Of a DNA stretch of 64,000 bases, positions 9,502-17,091 are shown in pieces. Source of the DNA: Butyrivibrio sp. CB08 (GTDB taxonomy: Bacteria > Bacillota > Clostridia > Lachnospirales > Lachnospiraceae). How positions within the stretch are numbered: position 1 is the first letter of the stretch; each line of letters opens with the position of its first letter. The notes under the pieces were generated by a model. It was not told the DNA's origin. It searched no databases and saw only the letters and a program-made list of their open reading frames with translations. The translations under genes and the position numbers were made by a program. Location of the stretch: assembly GCF_003625485.1 (NCBI RefSeq), contig NZ_RAIR01000006.1:1-64000 (forward strand). Direction: 5' to 3'.

Positions 9502-10015
9502 AGGCTTTACCTTTCTGCTCTTTTTCAGCTTTATTTCTAGCACGTAGCTCCACAAAAAACTCTTTTAACATCTGACTGCACTCATCCTGGAGCACACCTT
9601 TCTTTACCAGGACCTGATGATTAAAATCGGGATTATTTAGGATATCCATTACAGATCCGGCACATCCCGCCTTGGGATTCTCAGCAGCCATAATGACCTC
9701 TGGGATCCTGGCCTGGACAATTGCTCCTGAGCACATCTGGCAGGGCTCTAAGGTCACATACAGCTTGCATCCTTCAAGGCGCCAGTCCTTCATGTACTTA
9801 CCTGCCTTTTTGATGGCAGTTATCTCAGCGTGGGCAAGGGGCGTTTTGTCGGTATTTCTCCTGTTGTATCCCCTTCCTATTATCTTGTCCTCATATACTA
9901 TAACGCAGCCAATTGGCACCTCTCCAAGCTTGTACGCTTTTCTTGCCTGTGCCAGGGCAGCCTTCATATATTTAATGTCTTTTTTCTCTTCTTCAGACAA
10001 TGGTTCTTTTTTCAT
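9494..10015 (-). CDS. tadA: tRNA adenosine(34) deaminase
   Basis: Deaminates A34 to inosine in tRNA-Arg(ACG), widening codon reading. Zinc site and catalytic glutamate are intact: HAE at residues 62-64 and PCQMC at 91-95. The 173-residue length fits with a short basic and acidic tail. It is followed by the orphan binding protein with an 8-base overlap. The upstream gap to the divergent Rrf2 gene is 93 bases and contains a 13-bp palindrome just before the start codon. Confidence 0.95.
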   Translation of the reverse strand: MKKEPLSEEEKKDIKYMKAALAQARKAYKLGEVPIGCVIVYEDKIIGRGYNRRNTDKTPLAHAEITAIKKAGKYMKDWRLEGCKLYVTLEPCQMCSGAIVQARIPEVIMAAENPKAGCAGSVMDILNNPDFNHQVLVKKGVLQDECSQMLKEFFVELRARNKAEKEQKGKACE

Positions 10016-10021
10016 AATTCA

Positions 10022-10034
10022 TACCAATTTGGTA
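10022..10034. promoter_or_regulatory. 13-bp palindrome TACCAA-T-TTGGTA between tadA and the Rrf2 gene
   Basis: A perfect palindrome with one central base lies 6 bases before the tadA ATG and 75 bases before the Rrf2 start. It is a candidate operator, for example for the adjacent Rrf2 regulator; that link is inferred only from position. Confidence 0.4.
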
Positions 10035-10108
10035 GTAATTGCTTTTTGTTTTTGCTATTATATTTTTACAGCTCATTTCTATTATAAGTTTTTTATTCGA
10101 GGTACACA

Positions 10109-10522
10109 ATGAAGATATCCACAAAAGGAAGATACGCGCTGAAAGTCATGCTTGATCTGGCGCTCCACAACAACGGAGAATACATAGCGCTTAAAGATAT
10201 TTCTAACAGACAGGGCATTACACCCAAGTACATGGAGCAGATAGTATCCGCCCTTAACAAAGGTGGCTACCTTGACAGCATGCGTGGAAGCAACGGAGGA
10301 CACAGGCTCTCCAAGGCTCCTTCAGATATAAATGTAGGGGATATTTTAAGAACGGTAGAAGGGTCCCTGGCTTCTGTTGAATGCACAGCTGACTCCGAAG
10401 GTCTTTCCTGTCCACTAGCCAGTGAATGCTCCACTGCCATCTTCTGGCAGGGCCTTGATAAGGTCATCAACGAATATATTGACAGCTTCACTCTACAGGA
10501 CCTGTTAGGACAGCAAAAGTGA
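10109..10522 (+). CDS. Rrf2-family transcriptional regulator
   Basis: 137 residues. The start MKISTKGRYALKVMLDLA is the Rrf2/IscR winged-helix signature, followed by the recognition helix region ITPKYMEQIVSALNKGGY. Three cysteines at about 92, 101 and 107 (spacing 8 and 5) sit where IscR and NsrR hold an Fe-S cluster, though IscR spacing is 5 and 5. Iron-sulfur sensing is therefore likely but not certain; a CymR-like cysteine-metabolism role is less likely because CymR lacks these cysteines. GAGG lies 6 bases before the ATG. No iscS or nifU gene is adjacent. The next plus-strand unit is the SRP RNA, which has its own promoter. Confidence 0.88.
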   Translation: MKISTKGRYALKVMLDLALHNNGEYIALKDISNRQGITPKYMEQIVSALNKGGYLDSMRGSNGGHRLSKAPSDINVGDILRTVEGSLASVECTADSEGLSCPLASECSTAIFWQGLDKVINEYIDSFTLQDLLGQQK

Positions 10523-10524
10523 GT

Positions 10525-10553
10525 TTGACATAAATCCAAAAAGTAAGTATAGT
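10525..10553 (+). promoter_or_regulatory. Strong promoter of the SRP RNA gene
   Basis: TTGACA (10525-10530), a 17-base spacer and TATAGT (10548-10553) predict initiation near 10560, about 13 bases before the base of the RNA hairpin. TTGACA begins 3 bases after the Rrf2 stop codon. Confidence 0.8.
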
Positions 10554-10572
10554 AATAGAGCGGTTTTGTAAA

Positions 10573-10722
10573 GGGTGCATGTAGCTGCACTTCTGTGAGG
10601 GAGTGGGTCTTATGCAATGGAAATCCGCGAACCGTGTCAGGTCGGGAACGAAGCAGCACTAAGTGGAACCTTTCATGTGTTGTAAGGTCGCCTGCTTCTT
10701 CCGGAGAGACGTGCATGCATCC
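10573..10722 (+). ncRNA. ffs: Signal recognition particle RNA (4.5S/scRNA)
   Basis: The RNA scaffold of the signal recognition particle, which binds Ffh to target membrane proteins. The conserved helix 8 core is present near 10647-10668: GTCAGGTC, a GGAA tetraloop and GAAGCAGC. The loop-closing pair is G-C (GGGAAC) where many bacteria have C-G (CGGAAG). The ends pair perfectly: GGGTGCATG (10573-10581) with CATGCATCC (10714-10722), allowing one G-U. At about 150 nt it is longer than the E. coli 4.5S RNA and shorter than the Bacillus scRNA. The true 5' end may lie up to 13 bases further left. Confidence 0.93.
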
Positions 10723-10725
10723 TTT

Positions 10726-10751
10726 AGAGCATCGACATCAGCTCTTTTTTT
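10726..10751 (+). terminator. Terminator of the SRP RNA gene
   Basis: AGAGC (10726-10730), a 10-base loop, GCTCT (10741-10745) and a T-run to 10751. The T-run overlaps the 3' end of the convergent CdaR-type gene, whose stop is at 10738. Confidence 0.75.
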
Positions 10752-11826
10752 CAAGATATTTCATATAGCTGATTACCATCATAGCTATCTTAAATGTCAG
10801 GGCATCATCGAACTTTCTAACATCCAGCCCGCAGCTCTTTTCCAGTTTCTCAATTCTATAAACAAGTGTGTTCCTGTGAACAAACAGCTGCCTTGAAGTC
10901 TCTGAGACGTTGAGGTTGTTTTCAAAGAACTTATTTATCGTGTTGAGGGTCTCCTCATCCAGATCATCCGGAACTTCATTGTCCCCAAATATCTCATCAA
11001 TAAACAATCTGCAGAGGCTCTCTGGAAGCTGATAGATAAGTCTTCCAATTCCAAGAGTGTTGTACGCGTTAACCTTCTTTTCTGCATAGAAGATCTTGCC
11101 AACCTCAAGAGCCATCTTGGCTTCCTTGTAGGATTTGCTAAGGTCTTTGAGCTCATCAACTATCGCGCCATAGGATACGCGGACATTGAGCATAGCCTCA
11201 GTATTCATCATATCTACGATGGTTGTAGCGATCCTGTGAACCTCGTCGTAGGACTGACCCTTAGAGAGAGTCTTAATGAGGATCACGCTGTTCTCATCAA
11301 CAGCTGTAACAAAATCACCGGAGTGACTTCCAAACATTCCTCCAAGAAGCTCCTGGGCCATGTTATCAGTAGCATTGCCTATCTCAACAAGCACGATAAC
11401 TCTTGGGGCATTGACCTCTATCTTGAGCTTTCTTGCTCTGTTATATACGTCTATAAGAAGCATGTTGTCCAGAAGAAGATTCTGGAAGAAATTATTCCTG
11501 TCGAACTTTTCCTTGTAAGCGAGAACAAGGCCCTGAAGCTGACTTACGCCAATCTTACCAACCATGTATGCGTGCTCGGAATCGCCCTTAGCAAGAAGAA
11601 TATAGGCCGGATCTGAATCATCCAGAACCTTAAACAGATGAACATCACCAATAACCTGTGAATCAACAGGTGAATTGGCGAAGCTTACTACTATCGAAAC
11701 ATCCAGGAAGTCTTTTTCACTGGTGGAGGCAACTACATCCCCGCTAAGATCCATTACACATAGCTCAACCTTAGTAATTGTGCTAAGTTCTTCGATGCTG
11801 GTTTTAATTATCTGTGCAGTTATCAT
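10738..11826 (-). CDS. CdaR/PucR-type transcriptional regulator
   Basis: 362 residues. The C-terminus has the PucR/CdaR helix-turn-helix: NVSETSRQLFVHRNTLVYRI near residue 310, the hallmark of sugar-diacid and purine regulators. The N-terminal 130 residues resemble the diacid-binding sensor (Diacid_rec-like: MITAQIIKTSIEELSTIT), and a GGDEF-like middle domain follows. It lies just after msmX on the same strand, with a terminator between. A role in carbon-source control is plausible; the ligand is unknown. AAGGGGG lies 7 bases before the ATG. The gene ends inside the SRP terminator region. Confidence 0.82.
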   Translation of the reverse strand: MITAQIIKTSIEELSTITKVELCVMDLSGDVVASTSEKDFLDVSIVVSFANSPVDSQVIGDVHLFKVLDDSDPAYILLAKGDSEHAYMVGKIGVSQLQGLVLAYKEKFDRNNFFQNLLLDNMLLIDVYNRARKLKIEVNAPRVIVLVEIGNATDNMAQELLGGMFGSHSGDFVTAVDENSVILIKTLSKGQSYDEVHRIATTIVDMMNTEAMLNVRVSYGAIVDELKDLSKSYKEAKMALEVGKIFYAEKKVNAYNTLGIGRLIYQLPESLCRLFIDEIFGDNEVPDDLDEETLNTINKFFENNLNVSETSRQLFVHRNTLVYRIEKLEKSCGLDVRKFDDALTFKIAMMVISYMKYLEKKS

Positions 11827-11892
11827 AGTTTAACCCCCTTAGGCTGAAAAAACCTCTCTAAATATGAGTATATCACTTATTGCCCCTAAACG

Positions 11893-11920
11893 AAAAGAGC
11901 TGCGCCAAAAAGCGCAGCTC
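11893..11920 (-). terminator. Terminator after msmX
   Basis: A perfect 9-bp stem GAGCTGCGC / GCGCAGCTC (11897-11905 and 11912-11920) with a TTTTTG loop on the minus strand, followed by TTTTCG. Confidence 0.85.
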
Positions 11921-11935
11921 CTTGAAAAATCTTTA

Positions 11936-13045
11936 TTAGTTTGTGATTGTCTGCTCTGTCTCTTTGTCGAAGATGTGGATCTTCTCAACATCGAATGCAA
12001 ACTTAACCTTATCGCCAGGTCTAGCTGTTGTACGAGAATCAACTCTAGCTGTGATAGGGAACTCAGCAAGATCAAAGTACAGGTAAACTTCTGCACCGAG
12101 AAGCTCGTATACGTTGATTGTTGACTCGAATACTGCCTTAGATGTGTTAACAACCATCTCAGAATCATCAACATCCTCAGGACGGATACCGAATGTAACA
12201 GTCTTTCCAGCGTAACCGCCGTCGATAAGCTTCTTAGCCTTTGCAGGTGGAAGCTCGATTGACTGTCCAGCGATCTTCAGGCAAGCGCTGTCACCCTGAA
12301 CCTCAACCTCTGCATCGAGGAAGTTCATCTGAGGTGATCCCATGAATCCAGCAACGAAGAGGTTGCCTGGCTTGTCGTAAAGGTTCTGAGGTGTGTCAAC
12401 CTGCTGAACAACACCATCCTTCATAACTACGATTCTTGTACCAAGAGTCATAGCCTCTGTCTGGTCATGTGTAACGTAGATGATTGTTGTGCCAAGTCTC
12501 TGGTGAAGCTTAGCGATCTCTGTTCTCATCTGAACACGGAGCTTAGCGTCAAGGTTTGAAAGAGGCTCGTCCATAAGGAATACCTTAGGGTTACGAACGA
12601 TAGCACGTCCCATAGCAACACGCTGTCTCTGTCCACCTGAAAGAGCCTTAGGCTTACGATCAAGGAGCTTCTCAAGATCAAGGATCTTAGCAGCATCTCT
12701 AACCATCTTGTCGATCTCTGCCTTAGGAACTTTTCTAAGCTTAAGTCCGAAAGCCATGTTATCATATACAGTCATGTGTGGATACAGAGCGTAGTTCTGG
12801 AATACCATGGCGATATCTCTGTCCTTAGGCTCTACATCGTTAACAACTCTGTCACCGATCTTAAGTGTTCCTGAAGAGATATCCTCAAGTCCAGCGATCA
12901 TACGAAGAGTTGTAGACTTTCCACATCCTGAAGGTCCTACGAAAATAATAAACTCTTTATCCTCGATGTTAAGGTTGAAATCTTTAACAGCCTCAAAACC
13001 GTTAGGATAAACTTTAGTTACATGCTCAAGTGATAAACTTGCCAT
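11936..13045 (-). CDS. msmX: Sugar ABC transporter ATP-binding protein (MsmX/UgpC type)
   Basis: 369 residues from the ATG at 13045, which has AGGAGGA 9 bases upstream; the open frame runs 27 bases further but lacks a site. Walker A GPSGCGKST, signature LSGGQRQRVAMGRA and Walker B VFLMDEPLSNLD are intact. The C-terminal OB (TOBE-like) domain (residues about 240-369, with FGIRPEDV) is typical of sugar-importer ATPases that serve several permease pairs. No permease is adjacent, while the arabinosaccharide permeases at 48-50 kb lack an ATPase, so this protein probably energises them. It stands alone with its own terminator, consistent with a shared housekeeping role. Confidence 0.93.
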   Translation of the reverse strand: MASLSLEHVTKVYPNGFEAVKDFNLNIEDKEFIIFVGPSGCGKSTTLRMIAGLEDISSGTLKIGDRVVNDVEPKDRDIAMVFQNYALYPHMTVYDNMAFGLKLRKVPKAEIDKMVRDAAKILDLEKLLDRKPKALSGGQRQRVAMGRAIVRNPKVFLMDEPLSNLDAKLRVQMRTEIAKLHQRLGTTIIYVTHDQTEAMTLGTRIVVMKDGVVQQVDTPQNLYDKPGNLFVAGFMGSPQMNFLDAEVEVQGDSACLKIAGQSIELPPAKAKKLIDGGYAGKTVTFGIRPEDVDDSEMVVNTSKAVFESTINVYELLGAEVYLYFDLAEFPITARVDSRTTARPGDKVKFAFDVEKIHIFDKETEQTITN

Positions 13046-13103
13046 ACCGATTAATCCTCCTATTTTGTACAAAGCTTTTTGCTAGGTTAAAGTATACGTG
13101 CTT

Positions 13104-13187
13104 GGCAGATTATTGACTATTCACCATTTTCACAAATATTTTATATTTCATTAGCCAATCTGCCTAGATTTTGGAGCAATTTGCTCC
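13104..13187. repeat. Inverted repeats upstream of msmX
   Basis: GGCAGATT (13104-13111) is inverted at 13157-13164 (AATCTGCC). Next to it is a 15-bp palindrome GGAGCAATTTGCTCC (13173-13187). They lie in the 204-bp gap between msmX and the Cache/GGDEF gene. They may be operators or RNA hairpins; no T-run follows, so a terminator is not convincing. Confidence 0.4.
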
Positions 13188-13249
13188 ATCCCCAAAATGT
13201 TGACGAATAAACCAAAATATCACTGTGCAATTTGCCTATTGCTTTTTTA

Positions 13250-14698
13250 TCAGAAAGACAGCCTTCCATCGCCATCTTTGCGGGAATTTGCAAGGGCGTT
13301 CTGTGCAGCGGCTATGATATCATGGGCTCCCTTGCCATTATCAGGGTAAAGAGCTGCACCTGCGTTGGCAGATATTTCCATCTCCCCATCTGTGACCCTG
13401 ACGTCGTGAAGGAACATCTGCATGTGATCAGTCTGCTTTCTTACGTCCTTGTCTTCATGGATATCCTTAAGAAATACCATGAATTCAGTATCAGAAATCC
13501 TTCCCAGAATATCCGTAGCTCTAAAGTTCATCTCCAGAACACGGGAAAACTCCTTTATTCTTTCGTTTGTAAAAGCAGTTTCTTTCTTGTCTTTATCGCT
13601 GCTGTTTAAGCCAATGATAAACAGAAGGCCTCTCTTTTCTCCCGGCTCTGCAATGTAGGACTCTATCGCTCTTGTAGCTGAAAGTCTTGTCATAAGTCCG
13701 GTAACAATATCTCTCTCAACAGCGGTAAATCTCTTTTCACGTTTCTTTTTCTCAATATAATTACTAACGACGTTAGCAAAAAATACAAGAAATACGAGGA
13801 AAATAGATGAAAGGAAAAGCCATGTGTACAAGTATCTGACTTCATCCAGATCAGGATCTATCATCTGCTTCATCTCATCTTCTGTGATGAATGTAACCAC
13901 TGCGCCTGTCATCTTGGCAAAAGGCACTACGATTACATAGCCATAGTCAGGAATGTCTGATATGTATACATTTTTCTGAGAAATACTAAGTTTAATGGTA
14001 TCCTTTGAGATTCCTGAAGGGAGGTTGGTCCAGAGCTTTTGCCTTGTTACACCTGCTGTGGCAGAATGCTTCTTGTTGTGGCCGAAGGTAAGGATATCGC
14101 CATCTATAGTAACAATATCAGACCTGTTTGCAATGTACTTGTCCTGGAAGAGCTGCTCGGACACTATTACAACCGGAATCTTGGAAATGAGATATCCCTT
14201 TTCCTTGTTGCCAAAGGTAAGTCCGCTTACTATGAGGATCTCCTGGTCAAGGTCAGTCTGTCCATCAGGAAGGAGCATCCCAAGTCCGCCCCTTGAATAC
14301 TCAGCTGCCACATCATCAAAATAGGACTCCTTGCTGATATTCACGTCGCGGCCATCCATGTCATAGCCTGCTCCATCAAGATCACAGATTATAGAATACG
14401 AAAGATCTGTCTCCTCAACCATGTTCTTAAGAAGCAGAGTGATCTGATTCTTGTTGTAAGAAAGGGTATAAAGGGAAAAAGCCTCTGAAATCTGTGCAAT
14501 ACGAGCTGTGGCTTCCTCTACAGAGAAGTCAATATCATCCATGGCAAGCTCTACATCAAAGGCTATCTCATTCTCTTTTGCATCAACAGCCCTGTTGTAT
14601 GCCTGCTTCCAATATGCAGTTAGGAATATGGCCAGAACAGCGTAATAGCATAAAAGCGGAACAAGCCATCTTAGAAATGATCTCTTATGTTTGGTCAT
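13250..14698 (-). CDS. Membrane Cache-domain protein with degenerate GGDEF domain
   Basis: 482 residues. A transmembrane helix (about 10-30), an extracellular sensor domain of dCache type (about 35-285), a second helix (about 290-315) and a GGDEF-fold domain (about 325-482). The signature loop reads SDTEF at 402-406 where active diguanylate cyclases have GGDEF. DIVTGLMTR and AGAALYPDNGK elsewhere are normal for the fold. Loss of the two glycines argues against c-di-GMP synthesis; the domain may bind nucleotide or transmit a signal. Its start overlaps the end of the YesL gene by 14 bases, so the two are translated together. Confidence 0.82.
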   Translation of the reverse strand: MTKHKRSFLRWLVPLLCYYAVLAIFLTAYWKQAYNRAVDAKENEIAFDVELAMDDIDFSVEEATARIAQISEAFSLYTLSYNKNQITLLLKNMVEETDLSYSIICDLDGAGYDMDGRDVNISKESYFDDVAAEYSRGGLGMLLPDGQTDLDQEILIVSGLTFGNKEKGYLISKIPVVIVSEQLFQDKYIANRSDIVTIDGDILTFGHNKKHSATAGVTRQKLWTNLPSGISKDTIKLSISQKNVYISDIPDYGYVIVVPFAKMTGAVVTFITEDEMKQMIDPDLDEVRYLYTWLFLSSIFLVFLVFFANVVSNYIEKKKREKRFTAVERDIVTGLMTRLSATRAIESYIAEPGEKRGLLFIIGLNSSDKDKKETAFTNERIKEFSRVLEMNFRATDILGRISDTEFMVFLKDIHEDKDVRKQTDHMQMFLHDVRVTDGEMEISANAGAALYPDNGKGAHDIIAAAQNALANSRKDGDGRLSF

Positions 14699-15461
14699 CT
14701 TCTTCTATTTTCTTTATAGCATTCTCAAGTTCCTGCTCCTCAGATACCTCTTCTTCCTTGGGCTCAAACTTCTTAAAAGTCTCATTGTAAAGCGCCGCAC
14801 AGGCATATCCAGGGCCTGCTATTCCAATGAGGATGATAAGAGGTACAAGCTTAAATCCGAAGAAGTAATAAAGAAGTATTGGAAAAAGAGAAACAACTAC
14901 CATGGCTATTGTTTTAGGAAGAGCCATGATCGCAACCAAAAATGAATTCTTCAGTGTCCCAAGTATAGTGTTCTGGAACTTGGACTGAAGTGGAAAAATA
15001 TACATCGCTGCCATCAGTAAAACGATAGATGCTGCAGTAATGATATATCTGTAAACAACGCCGGCATTTCTCATAAGGAGGAAATCCATTACAAGTATGC
15101 CTGCTGCGATAAACTGAATTATCATCAGAATTGAACTCTGTTTGAAGTTCTCTTTGTATGACTTAAAGAATGTCTTGGTTATGTAACTCTCTTCATCTCT
15201 TACGATCTTCAAGAGAACAAAGTGCATCGCTGTAAGGGCTGCTCCAAGAGGTATTGAAGCTACGATACCAACTATCCATGCCCAGAACACGTAGTTGATA
15301 ACAAATCCCTGCTCGTCATAGGCCATGGCCCCAAGCATAAGGTACTGCTGAATGATAAGTGGCAGTGCAAAAACAAGCACCAGAATATTGAGCCACATAA
15401 CATCGGCCATTTTGCTAAGTCCCCTCATAATAGGACTATCAAGATCAAAAATTCTCCCCAT
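14685..15461 (-). CDS. YesL/DUF624 family membrane protein
   Basis: 258 residues with six predicted hydrophobic segments and the YesL-family start MGRIFDLDSPIMRGLSKMAD. Members of this family are often found next to sugar ABC transporters and carbohydrate genes in Firmicutes; their function is not established. The C-terminus is a charged cytoplasmic tail (EEEVSEEQELE). It overlaps the downstream Cache/GGDEF gene by 14 bases, suggesting a joint membrane sensing unit, which is inference. Confidence 0.85.
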   Translation of the reverse strand: MGRIFDLDSPIMRGLSKMADVMWLNILVLVFALPLIIQQYLMLGAMAYDEQGFVINYVFWAWIVGIVASIPLGAALTAMHFVLLKIVRDEESYITKTFFKSYKENFKQSSILMIIQFIAAGILVMDFLLMRNAGVVYRYIITAASIVLLMAAMYIFPLQSKFQNTILGTLKNSFLVAIMALPKTIAMVVVSLFPILLYYFFGFKLVPLIILIGIAGPGYACAALYNETFKKFEPKEEEVSEEQELENAIKKIEEDDQT

Positions 15462-15485
15462 TTAAAACTATTTCCTTCCTATTTT

Positions 15486-15983
15486 CTATCTGTTTCCTAT
15501 TACCAGCTCCATGGGCGTAAATCTGATGCCATCAAGCGTGGTCTCCCCCTGAAGGTCCTTAAAGCCTTTTTTGTGGTAAAATCCCACGGCGTAAGGTGAT
15601 GAGTTGACGGTAAGCTTGTCAACACCTTCTTCCTCATAAGCGTATCGTTTCACAAAGTTAAGAAGAGCCGTAGCTACTCCATGATTGTGATAGCGTTCAT
15701 CTACAAATAAAAGAGAGATATGCTTCTTTTCACGCAAAGACAGCATACCCACATACCTGGAATCGTCTACGGCAACAAAAAGCTGATAATGACCTGCCAC
15801 AAACATCTTCCTGAGCATATCATCATTTACAAACTTTCGGAAATTCTCTATTCCCTCCTGAGAATAGTCAGGGGCGTCGAATCTCACAAAGGTATCCCAT
15901 GCGAGCTTCATCGCCCCATCCCAGTCAGAATGGTAAGCGCACCTTACCATTATTTTTGACGTGTCAATTTGCTGCTCCACCAT
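15486..15983 (-). CDS. GNAT-family N-acetyltransferase
   Basis: 165 residues. The acetyl-CoA binding motif region reads HISLLFVDERYHNHGVATAL (about residue 90), followed by the typical SSPYAVGFYHKKGF near the end, as in many ElaA/YjaB-like acetyltransferases. Substrate unknown. The likely start is ATG at 15983, overlapping the upstream hydrolase stop by 20 bases; a TTG at 15986 and an ATG at 15950 are alternatives. Co-transcribed with the alpha/beta hydrolase upstream. Confidence 0.85.
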   Translation of the reverse strand: MVEQQIDTSKIMVRCAYHSDWDGAMKLAWDTFVRFDAPDYSQEGIENFRKFVNDDMLRKMFVAGHYQLFVAVDDSRYVGMLSLREKKHISLLFVDERYHNHGVATALLNFVKRYAYEEEGVDKLTVNSSPYAVGFYHKKGFKDLQGETTLDGIRFTPMELVIGNR

Positions 15984-16914
15984 CAATCACTTTCTTAAGC
16001 CAGTTATACTGATCCTCAAATACAGTTTCTCTGCCTATCTCCTGCTGAAGTTCGTGGCGCATTCCGTCATAGAGCTTCAGTTCAACATTCTCAATGTGAA
16101 GTTCATTTGTATATATTGTGTAAAGTCTCTTAGGAGCATCTCCATAGCTGCCTACAGGATCTTCCTTACCAGCAGTGATAAGGATTGGAAGGTTCTTAGG
16201 AATATCCTCCATCTTCTCCACATCCTGGATTCTCTTAAGAAGCTCAGCCATAGTCTTGAAGCCATTAATTGTAAAGACGAAGTTACAGAATGGATCTGCA
16301 ATGTACTTATCTATACTCTCTTCATTGTGTGAGAGCCAGTCAAACTTGGTCCTTGGGTTAGGGATCCTCTTAAGATATCCCTTGAAGGCCATGTTGTTTA
16401 TTGTGTGGCTTCTTGTCTTCTCGCCCTTAATAAACTGCATGAAGCTGACAAGACCAGCAAGACTCTTGACTGTTCCTGTTGGCATGAAGGCTGTTCCCTG
16501 AATGATAGCACCCTTGATACCTGTTCCATATCTGGTGATATATTCTCTGGCAATAAAAGAGCCAAAGCTGTGTCCTAAGATAAAGCAAGGAATTCCAGGA
16601 TAGTCCTCCTGAGTCATCTTTTTAAGTCTGTGGGCATCTCTTACAAGAACTGTCGCAGGATCGTCCTTGCAGAAAAATCCCTTGGTTCCATTGGTACCAA
16701 CAGATCCGCCATGTCCAAGATGGTCATTACCTATAACAAGTATTCCTCTCTCTGCAAGATAATTGGCAAACTCATCATAGCGATCGACATACTCCTGCAT
16801 TCCGTGGATGATCTGAAGGATAGCGATAGGATCACCTTCCGGAATCCATCTGATAGCGTGAAGCATTGTCTGCCTGTCTCTTGATTTGTAAGTCAGTTCT
16901 TCTTTGCGTACCAT
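15964..16914 (-). CDS. Alpha/beta hydrolase, lysophospholipase/monoacylglycerol lipase-like
   Basis: 316 residues from the ATG at 16914, which has AGGGAGG 8 bases upstream. Motifs: HGMQEYVDRY (oxyanion region), GNDHLGHGGS, nucleophile elbow GHSFGS near residue 115, acid region LITAGKEDPVGSYG and a final DGMRHEL with the catalytic histidine. This pattern is that of the serine aminopeptidase S33/monoglyceride lipase group. No signal peptide. It probably cleaves lysophospholipid or acylglycerol esters. It is followed directly by the GNAT gene. Confidence 0.88.
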   Translation of the reverse strand: MVRKEELTYKSRDRQTMLHAIRWIPEGDPIAILQIIHGMQEYVDRYDEFANYLAERGILVIGNDHLGHGGSVGTNGTKGFFCKDDPATVLVRDAHRLKKMTQEDYPGIPCFILGHSFGSFIAREYITRYGTGIKGAIIQGTAFMPTGTVKSLAGLVSFMQFIKGEKTRSHTINNMAFKGYLKRIPNPRTKFDWLSHNEESIDKYIADPFCNFVFTINGFKTMAELLKRIQDVEKMEDIPKNLPILITAGKEDPVGSYGDAPKRLYTIYTNELHIENVELKLYDGMRHELQQEIGRETVFEDQYNWLKKVIDGGAAN

Positions 16915-16958
16915 TCGGAATTCCTCCCTATAAGAATAGTGTATGTATATATAATAAC

Positions 16959-17079
16959 ATGGATTGCGTACGCAATCCATGCACGCATTCGGAATTCGCA
17001 CTACGTGCTACTTCCTCATGCGTGTTTGTGTCTCAAGGTCCATGAGTCATTCATGTGTCCATGAGCCTCATGGACTTTG
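16959..17079. repeat. Cluster of three palindromic hairpins between metG and the hydrolase
   Basis: Three consecutive inverted repeats. A 22-bp perfect palindrome at 16959-16980 (ATGGATTGCGT and its complement). A 43-nt nested hairpin at 16982-17024 whose arms are CACGCAT / ATGCGTG, with GGAA/TTCC and GCAC/GTGC stems inside; read on the minus strand it has GA/GA internal mismatches. A third set at 17034-17079 where CTCATGGAC (67-75 of 170xx) can pair either with GTCCATGAG at 17057-17065 or, in a longer stem, with CAAGGTCCATGAG at 17034-17046. No T-run follows, so this is not a plain terminator. Confidence 0.7.
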
Positions 17080-17091
17080 ATCCACTTATTA

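Noticed and set aside
13173..13187. Terminator of the Cache/GGDEF gene
   Set aside because: The palindrome lacks a T-run and lies 60 bases beyond the stop; kept only as a repeat.
16959..17079. Intrinsic terminator of metG
   Set aside because: No T-run follows any of the stems on the minus strand.
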